A stretch of 64,000 nucleotides of DNA from an uncultured Aquimarina sp. Its GTDB lineage: Bacteria > Bacteroidota > Bacteroidia > Flavobacteriales > Flavobacteriaceae. Below the pieces are notes generated by a model that ran no database searches, was not told where the DNA came from, and was given only the letters and a program-made list of their open reading frames with translations. The translations under genes and the position numbers were made by a program. The stretch covers positions 17,870-81,869 of the forward strand of contig CALGLV010000011.1 in the NCBI GenBank assembly GCA_937958985.1, read 5' to 3'. How positions within the stretch are numbered: the stretch's first letter is position 1; each line of letters starts with the position of its first letter. Shown here one piece after another: positions 53,732 through 63,119 of the stretch.

Positions 53732-54880
53732 ATGTTAGATTTTCTTAAACCAGTATCTCAGGAGTTAACGGATTACGTTAGTTTGTTGCCAAATCATGCT
53801 ATAGGGAATAATATTAGTTTGCATACAAATCAGGATTTTCCTGAATTTATAGCAGGTAGTATTGTTGTTTTTACGGTAAATGAAAATAGGAATTCAAGTG
53901 TTTCTGTAGCTGAAGATGTCAATTTTGATGGAATTCGAAAACAATTTTATAAACTCGCTAAAGGCGATTGGGTTATTAATTTAATTGATGTTGGTGAAAT
54001 TGCTTCAGGCGATGCCATTACAGATACGTATTATTTAGTAACTAAGCTTGTTGAAGAGATTCATAAAGCTTCGTGTATTCCTGTAATTATAGGTGGCGGG
54101 CAAGATGTGACTTATGCTAATTACAGGGCATATAGTCACGATAAAGGCATGGTTAACTTGGTAAATGTCGATTCTTGTTTTGATTTAGGTAATGTAGAGT
54201 TGCCAATGACAAACGAATCTTATGTAGGTAAAATAGTTGTCGATCAGCCGTATAATTTATTTAATTATACGAATATTGGATACCAAAGCTATTATGTGGC
54301 TCCAGAAGAGTTGGATTTAATTGAGCGGATGTTTTTTGATTTATATCGATTGGGAGAAATTTCAAATAATTTAACATTAGCAGAGCCGGTAATGAGAGAT
54401 GCTGACATCGTCTCGGTTGATTTAAATGTGCTGGAAGCAAGCTTTTATGGTGAAAACCCTAACGGCTTGTCTGGGAAAGAGCTTTGCGCCTTGTCGAGGT
54501 ATGCGGGTATTAGTGATAAAGTTTCAAGTTTTGGTATTTATGAATATCAAAATGAAAAATGTTCTAAATCAAGCGATCAACTGGTGGCTCAGCTAATTTG
54601 GTATTTTATTGAAGGTGTAAGTTGTCGATGGTCCGAAACAGGAGAGCTAGCAGCTATGGATGTTATTCATTACCAAGTTCCTGTGGACGATCAAGTGTTG
54701 TCTTTCTATAAAAGTAATATCACCGAGCGCTGGTGGATGGAAATAACGCCTTCTGCAAGCCTAGATAATATTTTAACATCAAATACGTTATTACCGTGTA
54801 CCTATTCGGATTATGAGAAAGCTTGTAATCAAAATATTCCAGAGCGTTGGTTTAACGCAAAAATGAAATATGAGATGTAA
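53732..54880 (+). CDS. arginase-fold (formimidoylglutamase-like) protein with altered metal-ligand motifs
   Basis: A 382-residue protein with the ureohydrolase (arginase/agmatinase/formimidoylglutamase) fold. Motif I is IIGGGQDVTYANYRAY (residues 119-134) where the family has GGDHS, so the ligand His is Gln (Q124). Motif II is NVDSCFDLG (D147, C149, D151) where the family has DAHxD, so the His is Cys. Motif III is VSVDLNVLEA (D230, N232) where the family has SxDxD, so the second Asp is Asn. Three of six usual manganese ligands are thus replaced, which argues against normal ureohydrolase activity. It lies 2 bases after topA and 107 bases before gldK, so it may relate to T9SS/gliding or be a diverged enzyme. 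Family placement is clear; activity is doubtful. Confidence 0.8.
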   Translation: MLDFLKPVSQELTDYVSLLPNHAIGNNISLHTNQDFPEFIAGSIVVFTVNENRNSSVSVAEDVNFDGIRKQFYKLAKGDWVINLIDVGEIASGDAITDTYYLVTKLVEEIHKASCIPVIIGGGQDVTYANYRAYSHDKGMVNLVNVDSCFDLGNVELPMTNESYVGKIVVDQPYNLFNYTNIGYQSYYVAPEELDLIERMFFDLYRLGEISNNLTLAEPVMRDADIVSVDLNVLEASFYGENPNGLSGKELCALSRYAGISDKVSSFGIYEYQNEKCSKSSDQLVAQLIWYFIEGVSCRWSETGELAAMDVIHYQVPVDDQVLSFYKSNITERWWMEITPSASLDNILTSNTLLPCTYSDYEKACNQNIPERWFNAKMKYEM

Positions 54881-54907
54881 TATGTATACGATTAGTAAAT
54901 TTTGTCG

Positions 54908-54928
54908 TCAAAAAAATTGTTTTTTTGA
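54908..54928 (+). terminator. possible A/T-only terminator hairpin before gldK
   Basis: TCAAAAAAA (54908-54916) pairs with TTTTTTTGA (54920-54928) around TTG. An A/T-only hairpin is weak, so this is a tentative terminator for topA and the arginase-like gene. Confidence 0.35.
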
Positions 54929-54987
54929 AAATTAATAAATAGGTTTACTACCTTGAACCAAAAAAAGATCTTAACCTAAGAAAAGTT

Positions 54988-56346
54988 ATGAAGAAACTAT
55001 TGATGTTTGCAGCCGCCCTTGCTGCCTTGATTAGTTGTACTCCTTCCAAAAATGGACAATTAACAGGATTAAAAGGAAAAGCTTGGCATCCTGAAAAACC
55101 TTATGGAATGACATTAGTGCCGGGAGGTGCTTTTATCATGGGTAAGGCTGATGATGATAAGGCGGGTCTTCAAAACGCCCCTACCAAAACGGTAACAGTT
55201 CGTTCTTTTTATATGGATGAAACTGAAATCACCAATTCGGAATACCGTCAGTTTACAGAGTGGGTTAAGGATTCAATTACATTGTTTGAATTAGCAAAAC
55301 TAGCAGATGATGTTGGTGCTGAGCAGGAAGAAGGGATAGGGCAGTTCTCTTTTAAAGCTTCCGACGAGGAAGAATTAAATGCTTACCAACAATATATTAA
55401 AGATAATTACGAAGGTACAGGAGAAACAGGCTATGAAGGTCGCGCTCTTAACTGGGATAATGATCCTGATGAGTTGAGTACAGAAGATTATGATGAATAT
55501 ATTTCTGAAGTAATGGATACTTTATATGTTAGGGCTGAAGAGTCTTATAACGGTGTGAGGATATTTAAAACAGAAAAATTAAAATACGATTACAAGAGTT
55601 ACGATATCGAGTCGATGGCGCGTTCTAAAAACAGGAATTCTAAAGACTTCCTTCGAAGAGAAGCTGTTGAGATTTATCCAGATACTACAGTTTGGATTCG
55701 AGATTTTAACTATTCGTACAACGAGCCAATGCACGATCAGTATTTTTACCACACAGCATACGATGAGTATCCTGTAGTTGGAGTTACTTGGAAGCAAGCT
55801 AAAGCATTTTGTGACTGGAGAACAAAATACGAGAATGATGCTCGAAAAAATAAGAAAAACTTAGACCGTGTTTCGCGTTACCGTTTGCCTACAGAGGCAG
55901 AATGGGAGTATGCTGCTCGTGGTGGTTTGGAATCCGCTACATTTCCTTGGGGAGGTCCTTATGCTAAAAACGACAGAGGTTGTTTCTTGGCGAATTTTAA
56001 GCCTAATAGAGGGGATTATGCAGCAGATCAGGCATTGTATACGGTAGAAGCAAAATCATTTGACCCAAATGATTATGGTCTGTATAACATGGCAGGTAAT
56101 GTTTCAGAATGGATTAACTCTTCATACGATCCAGCGGCTTATGAATATACATCATCAATGAATCCGAATTCTAACAACGACGAAAACAAACGTAAAGTAA
56201 TTCGAGGTGGTTCTTGGAAAGATGTTGCTTATTTTTTACAGGTAAGTACACGTGATTACGAATATGCTGATTCAGCACGTAGTTACATTGGTTTCCGTAC
56301 GGTACAAGATTATATGGGTACCGATGTTACAGGAGGTCAAAATTAA
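54988..56346 (+). CDS. gldK: gliding motility / T9SS lipoprotein GldK
   Basis: A 452-residue lipoprotein: signal peptide with lipobox LISC and C17. The mature protein has a formylglycine-generating-enzyme-like (FGE-sulfatase) domain: MTLVPGGAFIMGKADDD near 40-56, YMDETEITNSEYRQF, then a long insertion (about 100-255), then YPVVGVTWKQAKAFCDWRT, YRLPTEAEWEYAARGG, NMAGNVSEWINSSYDP and VIRGGSWKD. GldK (PorK) forms the outer-membrane-facing ring of the T9SS with GldN (PorN). The gene is first in gldKLMN. Confidence 0.96.
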   Translation: MKKLLMFAAALAALISCTPSKNGQLTGLKGKAWHPEKPYGMTLVPGGAFIMGKADDDKAGLQNAPTKTVTVRSFYMDETEITNSEYRQFTEWVKDSITLFELAKLADDVGAEQEEGIGQFSFKASDEEELNAYQQYIKDNYEGTGETGYEGRALNWDNDPDELSTEDYDEYISEVMDTLYVRAEESYNGVRIFKTEKLKYDYKSYDIESMARSKNRNSKDFLRREAVEIYPDTTVWIRDFNYSYNEPMHDQYFYHTAYDEYPVVGVTWKQAKAFCDWRTKYENDARKNKKNLDRVSRYRLPTEAEWEYAARGGLESATFPWGGPYAKNDRGCFLANFKPNRGDYAADQALYTVEAKSFDPNDYGLYNMAGNVSEWINSSYDPAAYEYTSSMNPNSNNDENKRKVIRGGSWKDVAYFLQVSTRDYEYADSARSYIGFRTVQDYMGTDVTGGQN

Positions 56347-56422
56347 TTTGAAATAAAGCCCCAAACTTTATATATTTAATTTATTATTAACATATTTAAC
56401 AACTTAACAAACTTTATTTATT

Positions 56423-57067
56423 ATGGCAAATCAATCTAGAGGTTTCAAAAAATTCATGGCAATGGCCTACGGTCTTGGTGCAGCAATCGTAATTGTTGGT
56501 GCATTATTCAAAATTATCCACTTTGAAATAGGACCATTAACCGGTAACGTAATGCTTACTATTGGACTAGTAACTGAAGCACTTATCTTTGCGATTTCTG
56601 CATTTGAACCAATTGAAGAAGAAACTGACTGGTCAATCGTATATCCTGAATTAGCAGGAGGTCAAAAAACTAAAAAAGGTGAAAAGCCTAAAGATGAGAA
56701 AGGATTATTGTCTGATAAATTAGATGCAATGCTTAAAGAAGCTAGAGTTGATGCAAGTCTTTTTTCTAGTTTAGGAGAAAGTGTTCGAAACTTCGAAGGT
56801 GCTGCTAAAGGAATTGCTCCTACAATAGATAGTATCGCTTCTCAGAAAAAATATAGTGAAGAAATGACATTAGCTGCACAGCAAATGGAATCTTTAAATG
56901 GTCTTTACAAAGTTCAATTAGAATCTTCTCAGAAGCAATCTGATGCGAATCAAGCAATCGCAGATAATGCTACTAAGTTAAAAGAGCAAATGGAGAGTCT
57001 TGCTACAAACTTATCTTCTTTAAATGGAGTATATGGTGGTATGTTAAGCGCAATGTCTAAAAACTAA
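56423..57067 (+). CDS. gldL: gliding motility / T9SS motor subunit GldL
   Basis: A 214-residue inner-membrane protein with two transmembrane helices (about 14-33 and 40-60) and a long cytoplasmic coiled-coil-like tail. With GldM it forms the proton-driven motor of the T9SS. The membrane charged residues are present: K30 and H33 in ALFKIIHFEIGP, and E52 in TEALIFA, matching K27, H30 and E49 of F. johnsoniae GldL after a three-residue offset. Gene order gldK-gldL-gldM-gldN is kept, with a 76-base gap after gldK. Confidence 0.96.
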   Translation: MANQSRGFKKFMAMAYGLGAAIVIVGALFKIIHFEIGPLTGNVMLTIGLVTEALIFAISAFEPIEEETDWSIVYPELAGGQKTKKGEKPKDEKGLLSDKLDAMLKEARVDASLFSSLGESVRNFEGAAKGIAPTIDSIASQKKYSEEMTLAAQQMESLNGLYKVQLESSQKQSDANQAIADNATKLKEQMESLATNLSSLNGVYGGMLSAMSKN

Positions 57068-57114
57068 TTAGTTTTTATTTTAAAATTATTAATCAATAAA
57101 AAAAACTAATTAGA

Positions 57115-58653
57115 ATGGCAGGAGGTAAACAAACCGCTAGGCAGAAGATGATTAATCTGATGTACTTAATATTTATTGCGATGTTAGCATTAAATATGTC
57201 AAAAGAAGTACTTTCAGCTTTTGGTCTGATGAACGAAAAACTAACGGAATCTAACGTGAGTACAGACGCAAGAAATGCGGCTTTCATGGAAGGTTTGAAT
57301 GAGAAAGTTAGTGAGCAACCAGAAAAATACAAGCCTTTAAGAGATAAGGCAGTAAAAGTTGAGGCTTTAGCAAAAGATCTTAATGGATACATATCCAATC
57401 TTAAAGCAGATATGACTAAGGGTCTTGAAGATCCTAAGCAGTATGAGGTAATGGATAAAGGAGATTATTTAGATAATCATTTCTTTACTCCAGCAGGACC
57501 AAGTGCAGCAGGAAATGAGTTTTTAAGTAAAATTGAAGGATTCAAATCAGGAGTTAATGCTATTTTAGGAGATGGATATCCAGAAATTACCGATGGTATT
57601 GGGAAAGATTTTTCTGTTGATAAAGTAGAAAATAAAGACGGAATCAAGCAAGATTGGTTAGATTACCACTATAAAGGATTTCCTTTAGTGGCATCTTTAA
57701 CTAAATTAACTCAGATGCAAGCTGATGTTAAAAAGACTGAAAACGAAGTGCTTTCGGCAATGTTATCAGGACAGTTAAAATCAGAAGTTTCATTATCTAA
57801 TTTTGAAGCTATTGTTGTTCCTGAAAAAACAGCGTTTTTCTCTAATGAGCAGTTTAAAGGTAAAATTATCTTAGGTAAAAAGGATAAGACTTTAAAAGCT
57901 TTTAAGGTTACCGTAAACGGTAGAGATTTAAAGCCTGAGTCAATGCAGGAAGGGCAAACAATATTAAGTTTCCCTGCTGGTGGAGTTGGGCAACGTACTA
58001 TAAAAGGGGAATTCCAGTTTAAAGAAGGAGATTCTATAATTAAGATTCCTATTAAAAGTGAATATGCAGTAATTCCAAAACCAAATTCAGCAGTTATTTC
58101 TGCCGATAAAATGAATGTGGTGTATAGAGGTGTTGTAAACCCTATGACTATATCTATACCTGGTGTGCCTAATATTACTGCAAGTGCTCCTGGATTAAGT
58201 AAAAAATCGGGAAGTTCATATAACATGAATGTGACTACAGTGAAGTCACGTGAAGTTAGTATTAATGTTAGTGGTACTTTAAATGGTCAGAAAATTTCGG
58301 ATAGTAAAAAATTCCGTATTAAAGATATTCCAAGACCTGTAGGTACAGTTCGTGGAGAAGATGGGGCCATTAAAATGACCAAAGCTTCTTTGTCAAACTC
58401 ATCTGTAGGTGCAATATTACCTGATTTTGATTTCAACTTAAAGTTGAGAGTATCTGGATTTAAAATAAAGATTCCAGGTCAGCCAACGGTACGTGTGTCA
58501 GGAAATAAATTAAATAGCCGCGCTAAAAGTGCTTTAAAAAGAGCAAAACGCGGTGAGTCTGTACAAATATTTGACATTAATGCTAAGTTAGCTTCAGGAA
58601 GTGCATACAGAGTTAAAAAAGTATCTCCTGTTATTGTTGAATTAACAAACTAA
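57115..58653 (+). CDS. gldM: gliding motility / T9SS motor subunit GldM
   Basis: A 512-residue protein with one N-terminal membrane helix (about 12-32, MINLMYLIFIAMLALNMSKEV) and a periplasmic shaft made of four domains (about 35-512), with repeated immunoglobulin-like beta strands late (GVVNPMTISIPGVPN, SVQIFDINAKLAS-type ends). GldM links the GldL motor in the inner membrane to the GldK/GldN ring. It ends 14 bases before gldN. Length matches the family. Confidence 0.96.
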   Translation: MAGGKQTARQKMINLMYLIFIAMLALNMSKEVLSAFGLMNEKLTESNVSTDARNAAFMEGLNEKVSEQPEKYKPLRDKAVKVEALAKDLNGYISNLKADMTKGLEDPKQYEVMDKGDYLDNHFFTPAGPSAAGNEFLSKIEGFKSGVNAILGDGYPEITDGIGKDFSVDKVENKDGIKQDWLDYHYKGFPLVASLTKLTQMQADVKKTENEVLSAMLSGQLKSEVSLSNFEAIVVPEKTAFFSNEQFKGKIILGKKDKTLKAFKVTVNGRDLKPESMQEGQTILSFPAGGVGQRTIKGEFQFKEGDSIIKIPIKSEYAVIPKPNSAVISADKMNVVYRGVVNPMTISIPGVPNITASAPGLSKKSGSSYNMNVTTVKSREVSINVSGTLNGQKISDSKKFRIKDIPRPVGTVRGEDGAIKMTKASLSNSSVGAILPDFDFNLKLRVSGFKIKIPGQPTVRVSGNKLNSRAKSALKRAKRGESVQIFDINAKLASGSAYRVKKVSPVIVELTN

Positions 58654-58667
58654 TAATTTTTGTAATT

Positions 58668-59558
58668 ATGAATTTGAATAAGTTTTTAGCTTACGGTCTA
58701 TGCGCTTTTGCATCGATTTCATCCTTTGGACAAGCAAATATATTAAATGCTGATAATCCTGATGAAATTGGTAAAAAAACAGCACAGCAAATTGAAAATG
58801 ATAATGATAATCCGTTGGAGTACGGATACGTAGACGATCGTGATGTACTGTGGGCAAAAACAACATGGGAAACTATTGATTTAGATGAACGTGTTAATTT
58901 TCCTCTTTATTACCCAATCGATACTGTAAATATAGGATCTGATAGAAGATCTTTGTACGAGGTATTAATGAAAGGTATTCGAAGCGGTGAATTGGCAAAT
59001 GTATATTCGGATTCGTATTTTACCGAAAAAAGAACATTAGAGGATTTAAGTGCGACCATTAAAAAGACAGATACTACAGAATATGGTATAGAGCAACTTA
59101 ATGCAGGGGAGAATGTTTCTAGTGAATATATTGAAACTCGTGAGTTAACTTCTCAGGATATTGCAGAATATAAAATCAAAGGGATTTGGTATTTTGACAA
59201 GAGACAAGGAGAATTAAAATATCGTTTATTAGGGATAGCACCTGTTGCACCTGATGTTAACTTTATTGATGATGAAGAGCCAGATTTAGTTCCTCTTTTT
59301 TGGGTTTACTATCCTCATGTTCGTGAAATGTTACATAATGCAAAAGCTTTTAATAGTCAAAATACATACAAACCTATTTCGTTTGACCATATTTTGAATT
59401 CTAGAAGGTATAGTAGTGTAATTTATCGTGAAGATAATGAGCAAGGAGATCGTAAGGTTGAAGATTATATTAATGATAATGCATTATTACAATTGTTAGA
59501 GAGTCAGCGTATAAAGGAAAGTATACGTGATTTTGAACAAGATATGTGGAATTATTAA
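58668..59558 (+). CDS. gldN: gliding motility / T9SS protein GldN
   Basis: A 296-residue periplasmic protein with a signal peptide (1-20, ending SSFGQ). Characteristic segments: VLWAKTTWETIDLDERVNFPLYYP, GSDRRSLYEVLMKGIRSGEL and IKGIWYFDKRQGELKYRLLGIAPVAPDV. GldN (PorN) forms the T9SS ring with GldK. It is the last of the four core genes; a strong terminator follows. Confidence 0.96.
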   Translation: MNLNKFLAYGLCAFASISSFGQANILNADNPDEIGKKTAQQIENDNDNPLEYGYVDDRDVLWAKTTWETIDLDERVNFPLYYPIDTVNIGSDRRSLYEVLMKGIRSGELANVYSDSYFTEKRTLEDLSATIKKTDTTEYGIEQLNAGENVSSEYIETRELTSQDIAEYKIKGIWYFDKRQGELKYRLLGIAPVAPDVNFIDDEEPDLVPLFWVYYPHVREMLHNAKAFNSQNTYKPISFDHILNSRRYSSVIYREDNEQGDRKVEDYINDNALLQLLESQRIKESIRDFEQDMWNY

Positions 59559-59587
59559 GGTAATTATTTAGCATTAAAATAGTACAC

Positions 59588-59624
59588 ATAAGCGCCTTTG
59601 GTTTTCCAGAGGCGCTTATTTTTT
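59588..59624 (+). terminator. terminator after gldN
   Basis: ATAAGCGCCT (59588-59597) pairs with AGGCGCTTAT (59610-59619), continued inward to a TTTT loop, then a T run. It closes gldKLMN. Confidence 0.85.
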
Positions 59625-59632
59625 ATACAAAT

Positions 59633-60670
59633 ATGGAGGTAGACTATATAATTGTGGGTTTTGGAATAGCGGGCATGTCTATGGCTTTTCAGCTCGAAAA
59701 AGAAGGTAAGTCAGTTTTTATTGTCGATGGTAATGAAACCAAAGCATCTATTGTAGCGGCAGGACTTTATAATCCAGTTATTTTAAAACGATTTACTCTT
59801 GCATGGGATGCAGAAAAGCAAATGCAGTATGCTGAAAATTTTTACGATGAATTAAGTCAGTATTTAGGTGTTCAAACAACAAAGAGTTTATCTGTTTTTA
59901 GGAAATTTAATAACCCTCAAGAGCAAAATAAATGGTTTAGTCGTACAGATAATCCCCAGTTAAAAAAGTATTTAGCACCCACTTTAACAAATTCACTTAG
60001 TTTAGGCATTACTAGTGAATTCAAATTTGGAGAAGTAAAACTTACGGGCAAAGTGTTGATATCTGATATATTTAATGCCTATAAAAAGCTTCTCGAAAAA
60101 TCGAATAGATTTTTAAATGAAGAATTTGACTTTGATCAACTTGATGTAAGTAATTCTGCAGTAAATTATAATGGTGTAAAATCAAAAAATATCATTTTTT
60201 GTGAAGGATATAAAATGTTACAAAACCCTTATTTTAATGAATTACCATTAGTTGGTAATAAAGGAAGTTATTTAATTGTAGAGTCCCAAGAGCTAGATTT
60301 ACAAGTTGCTGTTAAGTCCTACTACTTTATAATTCCTTTAGGGGCTAATAAATATAAATTTGGAGCAACTTACGGCCATCGCTTTAAAGAAAATCATGAT
60401 GTTTTAGCTAAAAAAGAACTCGTTGAGCGTTTAAACGATTTAATTAATGTGCCCTACACTATTCTTGACTTTATTGTTGGTGTTAGGCCTACTGTTGTAG
60501 ATAGAAGACCTCTTCTGGGTCAGCATAAACAATTCAAGCAAATGTATGTTATGAATGGTATGGGAACTAGAGGTGTGCTATTGGCGCCAACAGCCTCCTT
60601 TCATCAAAAAGAATTATTACTTCATAATAACGACTTGCCTGCTGAAATGGATATTAAGCGTTTTGGCTAG
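59633..60670 (+). CDS. FAD-dependent oxidoreductase (DAO family)
   Basis: A 345-residue flavoprotein. The N-terminal Rossmann motif is DYIIVGFGIAGMSMAF (GxGxxG), followed by a VFIVDG acidic strand end, and the C-terminus has the FAD-contacting GVRPTVVDRRPLLGQHK and NGMGTRGVLLAPT elements, as in D-amino-acid oxidase and glycine oxidase relatives. The substrate is unknown. It follows the gldN terminator, so it is a separate unit. Its last 17 bases overlap the 3' end of the convergent DUF983 gene. Confidence 0.9.
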   Translation: MEVDYIIVGFGIAGMSMAFQLEKEGKSVFIVDGNETKASIVAAGLYNPVILKRFTLAWDAEKQMQYAENFYDELSQYLGVQTTKSLSVFRKFNNPQEQNKWFSRTDNPQLKKYLAPTLTNSLSLGITSEFKFGEVKLTGKVLISDIFNAYKKLLEKSNRFLNEEFDFDQLDVSNSAVNYNGVKSKNIIFCEGYKMLQNPYFNELPLVGNKGSYLIVESQELDLQVAVKSYYFIIPLGANKYKFGATYGHRFKENHDVLAKKELVERLNDLINVPYTILDFIVGVRPTVVDRRPLLGQHKQFKQMYVMNGMGTRGVLLAPTASFHQKELLLHNNDLPAEMDIKRFG

Positions 60671-61055
60671 TTTTCTTTGATTTCTTTTTATCGTATTTCA
60701 TAAATAAGTTAATCCAAATATTTCGAGATAACCTCATTTCTAAGGGGAGTAAGCCAATTACGGCTATACAAATTAAAACAAAGCTTACAAGCAAATTAGT
60801 TTTAAGTAATAAATGCGATATTAAAAAAACAGCTACTCCTAAGGCAACACCAATACCATAGCTTACGTACATCGCTCCATAAAAAAAAGAAGGTTCAATT
60901 TTGTACTTTGTATTGCAATGAGTACAACGATCGTGCATTTCGAAAAGTTGGTTTAGTATAAAAGGATTCCTCTTTTTATACATGCTTTCGTTTTGACATA
61001 TGGGGCAAGTTCCTAAAATAATACTGTATAATGCGGTACCTTTAAGTAATTTCAT
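60654..61055 (-). CDS. DUF983 family membrane protein
   Basis: About 133 residues from the ATG at 61055; a frame from 61085 would add ten residues that do not resemble the family. It has a zinc-ribbon-like N-terminus (CPICQNE and CTHCNTKY, two CxxC pairs), then two membrane helices (about 62-85 and 90-110) and the segment FYGAMYVSYGIGVALG. This is DUF983, of unknown function. The C-terminal coding end overlaps the convergent oxidoreductase gene by 17 bases. Confidence 0.85.
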   Translation of the reverse strand: MKLLKGTALYSIILGTCPICQNESMYKKRNPFILNQLFEMHDRCTHCNTKYKIEPSFFYGAMYVSYGIGVALGVAVFLISHLLLKTNLLVSFVLICIAVIGLLPLEMRLSRNIWINLFMKYDKKKSKKTSQNA

Positions 61056-61181
61056 AATGCTTTTATTATTGTAAATACAACACAATTTTAAAGTAAAGTT
61101 ATCGTTTTTACGGTTACTTGTGTTGCATATATAAATATAAATTGAAGTTAAGAGCTTCTTTTATTCTACATAAAAAATGAG

Positions 61182-61189
61182 CATCTTTG
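61182..61189 (+). promoter_or_regulatory. near-consensus -7 element before the ABC-F gene
   Basis: CATCTTTG differs from TAnnTTTG at the first base, 17 bases before the ATG at 61206. Weak support. Confidence 0.3.
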
Positions 61190-61205
61190 CATAAAAATAT
61201 AGTGT

Positions 61206-63113
61206 ATGCTTAACATTCATAATCTTTCAATTTCTTTTGCTGGAGAATTTCTTTTTGAGGAGATTACCTTTAAAGTAACTCCTGGAGATAGGATAGGTTT
61301 GGTCGGTAAAAACGGAGCAGGAAAATCTACCATGCTTAAAATATTGTCCGGAGATCAGGAGTCTGATACTGGTCAAATTGCCATGGAAAAAAATGCACGA
61401 ATTGGTTTTTTAAGACAGGATATTGATTTTGTTGAGGGGCGAACAGTTTTGGATGAAGCTTACGAAGCTTTTGAAGAAATTAAAACTCTGGAGCGTCAAA
61501 TTGAAGAAATTAATACGCAGTTAACAGAACGTACCGATTATGAAAGTGATAGTTACAGTAAGCTTATAGAGGATGTAAGTGATTTTACAGAGCATTACGA
61601 AATTCTTGGGGGGTATAATTATCAAGGAAATACTGAAAAAGTTCTTTTAGGATTGGGTTTTAAATCTGAGGACTTTGATAATTTAACAGATACTTTTTCC
61701 GGAGGATGGCGCATGCGAATAGAGTTGGCTAAGTTATTGCTCCAAAATAATGATTTATTATTGTTAGATGAGCCTACCAACCACTTAGATATTGAATCTA
61801 TTATTTGGTTAGAAAACTTTTTGAAATCGTATGCTGGCGCTGTAGTGATTGTATCGCACGATAAAATGTTCTTGGATAATGTAACGAATCGTACCATCGA
61901 AATTTCTTTAGGAAAAATCTACGATTATGATAAGCCTTATTCAGAATACTTGGTATTGAGAGAGGAGTTGAGAGATCAGCAATTGGCAACTCAAAAAAAT
62001 CAATCCAAACAAATAGAGCAAACTGAAAAGTTAATTGAAAAGTTTAGAGCAAAAGCATCAAAAGCTTCTATGGCGCAATCTTTGATGAAGAAGCTAGATA
62101 AGATTGATAGAATTGAAGTAGATGAAGACGACAATTCGGTAATGAACATTAAATTTCCTGTAAGCATACAGCCTGGTAAAGTTGTTGTTGAGGCAGAAGG
62201 AGCAGGTAAGGCTTATGGTGATAAAGTAATATTAGAAAATATTGATTTATTAGTAGAGCGAGGAAGTAAGGTGGCTTTTGTTGGTCAAAACGGACAAGGT
62301 AAATCCACGCTTGCTAAAATGATAGTTAGTGAATTGGAATTTACAGGAAGTCTTAAGCTAGGACATAATGTACAGTTAGGATATTTTGCGCAAAATCAGG
62401 CAGAATATTTAGATGGTGAATTATCGATTCATGAAACAATGATTAATGCGGCTAATGAAAAAACAAGAAGTAAAGTGCGCGATATGCTCGGGTCTTTCTT
62501 GTTTAGAGGGGATGAAGTAGATAAAAAAGTAAAAGTGCTTTCGGGTGGAGAGCGAAATAGGTTAGCGCTTTGTAAATTATTGTTACAACCTATTAATGTT
62601 TTGGTGATGGATGAGCCTACGAACCATCTTGATATTAAATCTAAAAATGTTTTAAAGTCGGCGCTTGAAAATTTTGAAGGCACATTGTTGTTAGTTTCTC
62701 ACGATAGAGATTTTTTACAAGGACTTACTAATAAAGTTTACGAATTTAAAGACAGGAATATTAAAGAGTATCTTGGTGATATTGATTACTATTTGGAAGA
62801 GCGAAAAGTAATGAACCTTCGGGAGATAGAGAAAACAACAAAAGTAGTTTCAAAGAAAAAAGAAAAGCCTACTTCGAATTACGAGAATGATAAAAAAATA
62901 AAAGCACTTCAAAATAAAGTAAGTAATGCTGAATCGCAGATTAGTAATTTAGAGAAGAAAATTAAAAAATTGGATCAAAAATTGCTAGCTAATTATGAGG
63001 AAACAATGAAGGAGAAAAACTTTTTAAGTTCTTATGAAAAACTTAAAAAAGACCTTCAGGGACAAATGGAGCTTTGGGAGCAATTACAAGAACAAGTAGA
63101 ACAGTTAGTATAA
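61206..63113 (+). CDS. ABC-F family ATPase (Uup/YheS-like)
   Basis: A 635-residue protein with two ABC ATPase domains and no membrane segments. First domain: Walker A GLVGKNGAGKST, signature FSGGWRMRIELAKLLL, Walker B LLLLDEPTNHLDIES. Second domain: Walker A VGQNGQGKST, signature LSGGERNRLALCKLL, Walker B VLVMDEPTNHLDIKS. The C-terminal 95 residues are a coiled-coil (ALQNKVSNAESQISNLEKKIKKLDQKL), as in Uup. ABC-F proteins act on the ribosome and help with translation problems; which subtype this is cannot be settled by eye. The MarR gene follows by 6 bases. Confidence 0.93.
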   Translation: MLNIHNLSISFAGEFLFEEITFKVTPGDRIGLVGKNGAGKSTMLKILSGDQESDTGQIAMEKNARIGFLRQDIDFVEGRTVLDEAYEAFEEIKTLERQIEEINTQLTERTDYESDSYSKLIEDVSDFTEHYEILGGYNYQGNTEKVLLGLGFKSEDFDNLTDTFSGGWRMRIELAKLLLQNNDLLLLDEPTNHLDIESIIWLENFLKSYAGAVVIVSHDKMFLDNVTNRTIEISLGKIYDYDKPYSEYLVLREELRDQQLATQKNQSKQIEQTEKLIEKFRAKASKASMAQSLMKKLDKIDRIEVDEDDNSVMNIKFPVSIQPGKVVVEAEGAGKAYGDKVILENIDLLVERGSKVAFVGQNGQGKSTLAKMIVSELEFTGSLKLGHNVQLGYFAQNQAEYLDGELSIHETMINAANEKTRSKVRDMLGSFLFRGDEVDKKVKVLSGGERNRLALCKLLLQPINVLVMDEPTNHLDIKSKNVLKSALENFEGTLLLVSHDRDFLQGLTNKVYEFKDRNIKEYLGDIDYYLEERKVMNLREIEKTTKVVSKKKEKPTSNYENDKKIKALQNKVSNAESQISNLEKKIKKLDQKLLANYEETMKEKNFLSSYEKLKKDLQGQMELWEQLQEQVEQLV

Positions 63114-63119
63114 AATAAG

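Noticed and set aside
57711..58226. A 171-residue open frame on the minus strand within gldM
   Set aside because: It is antisense to a core T9SS gene and lacks any recognisable feature.
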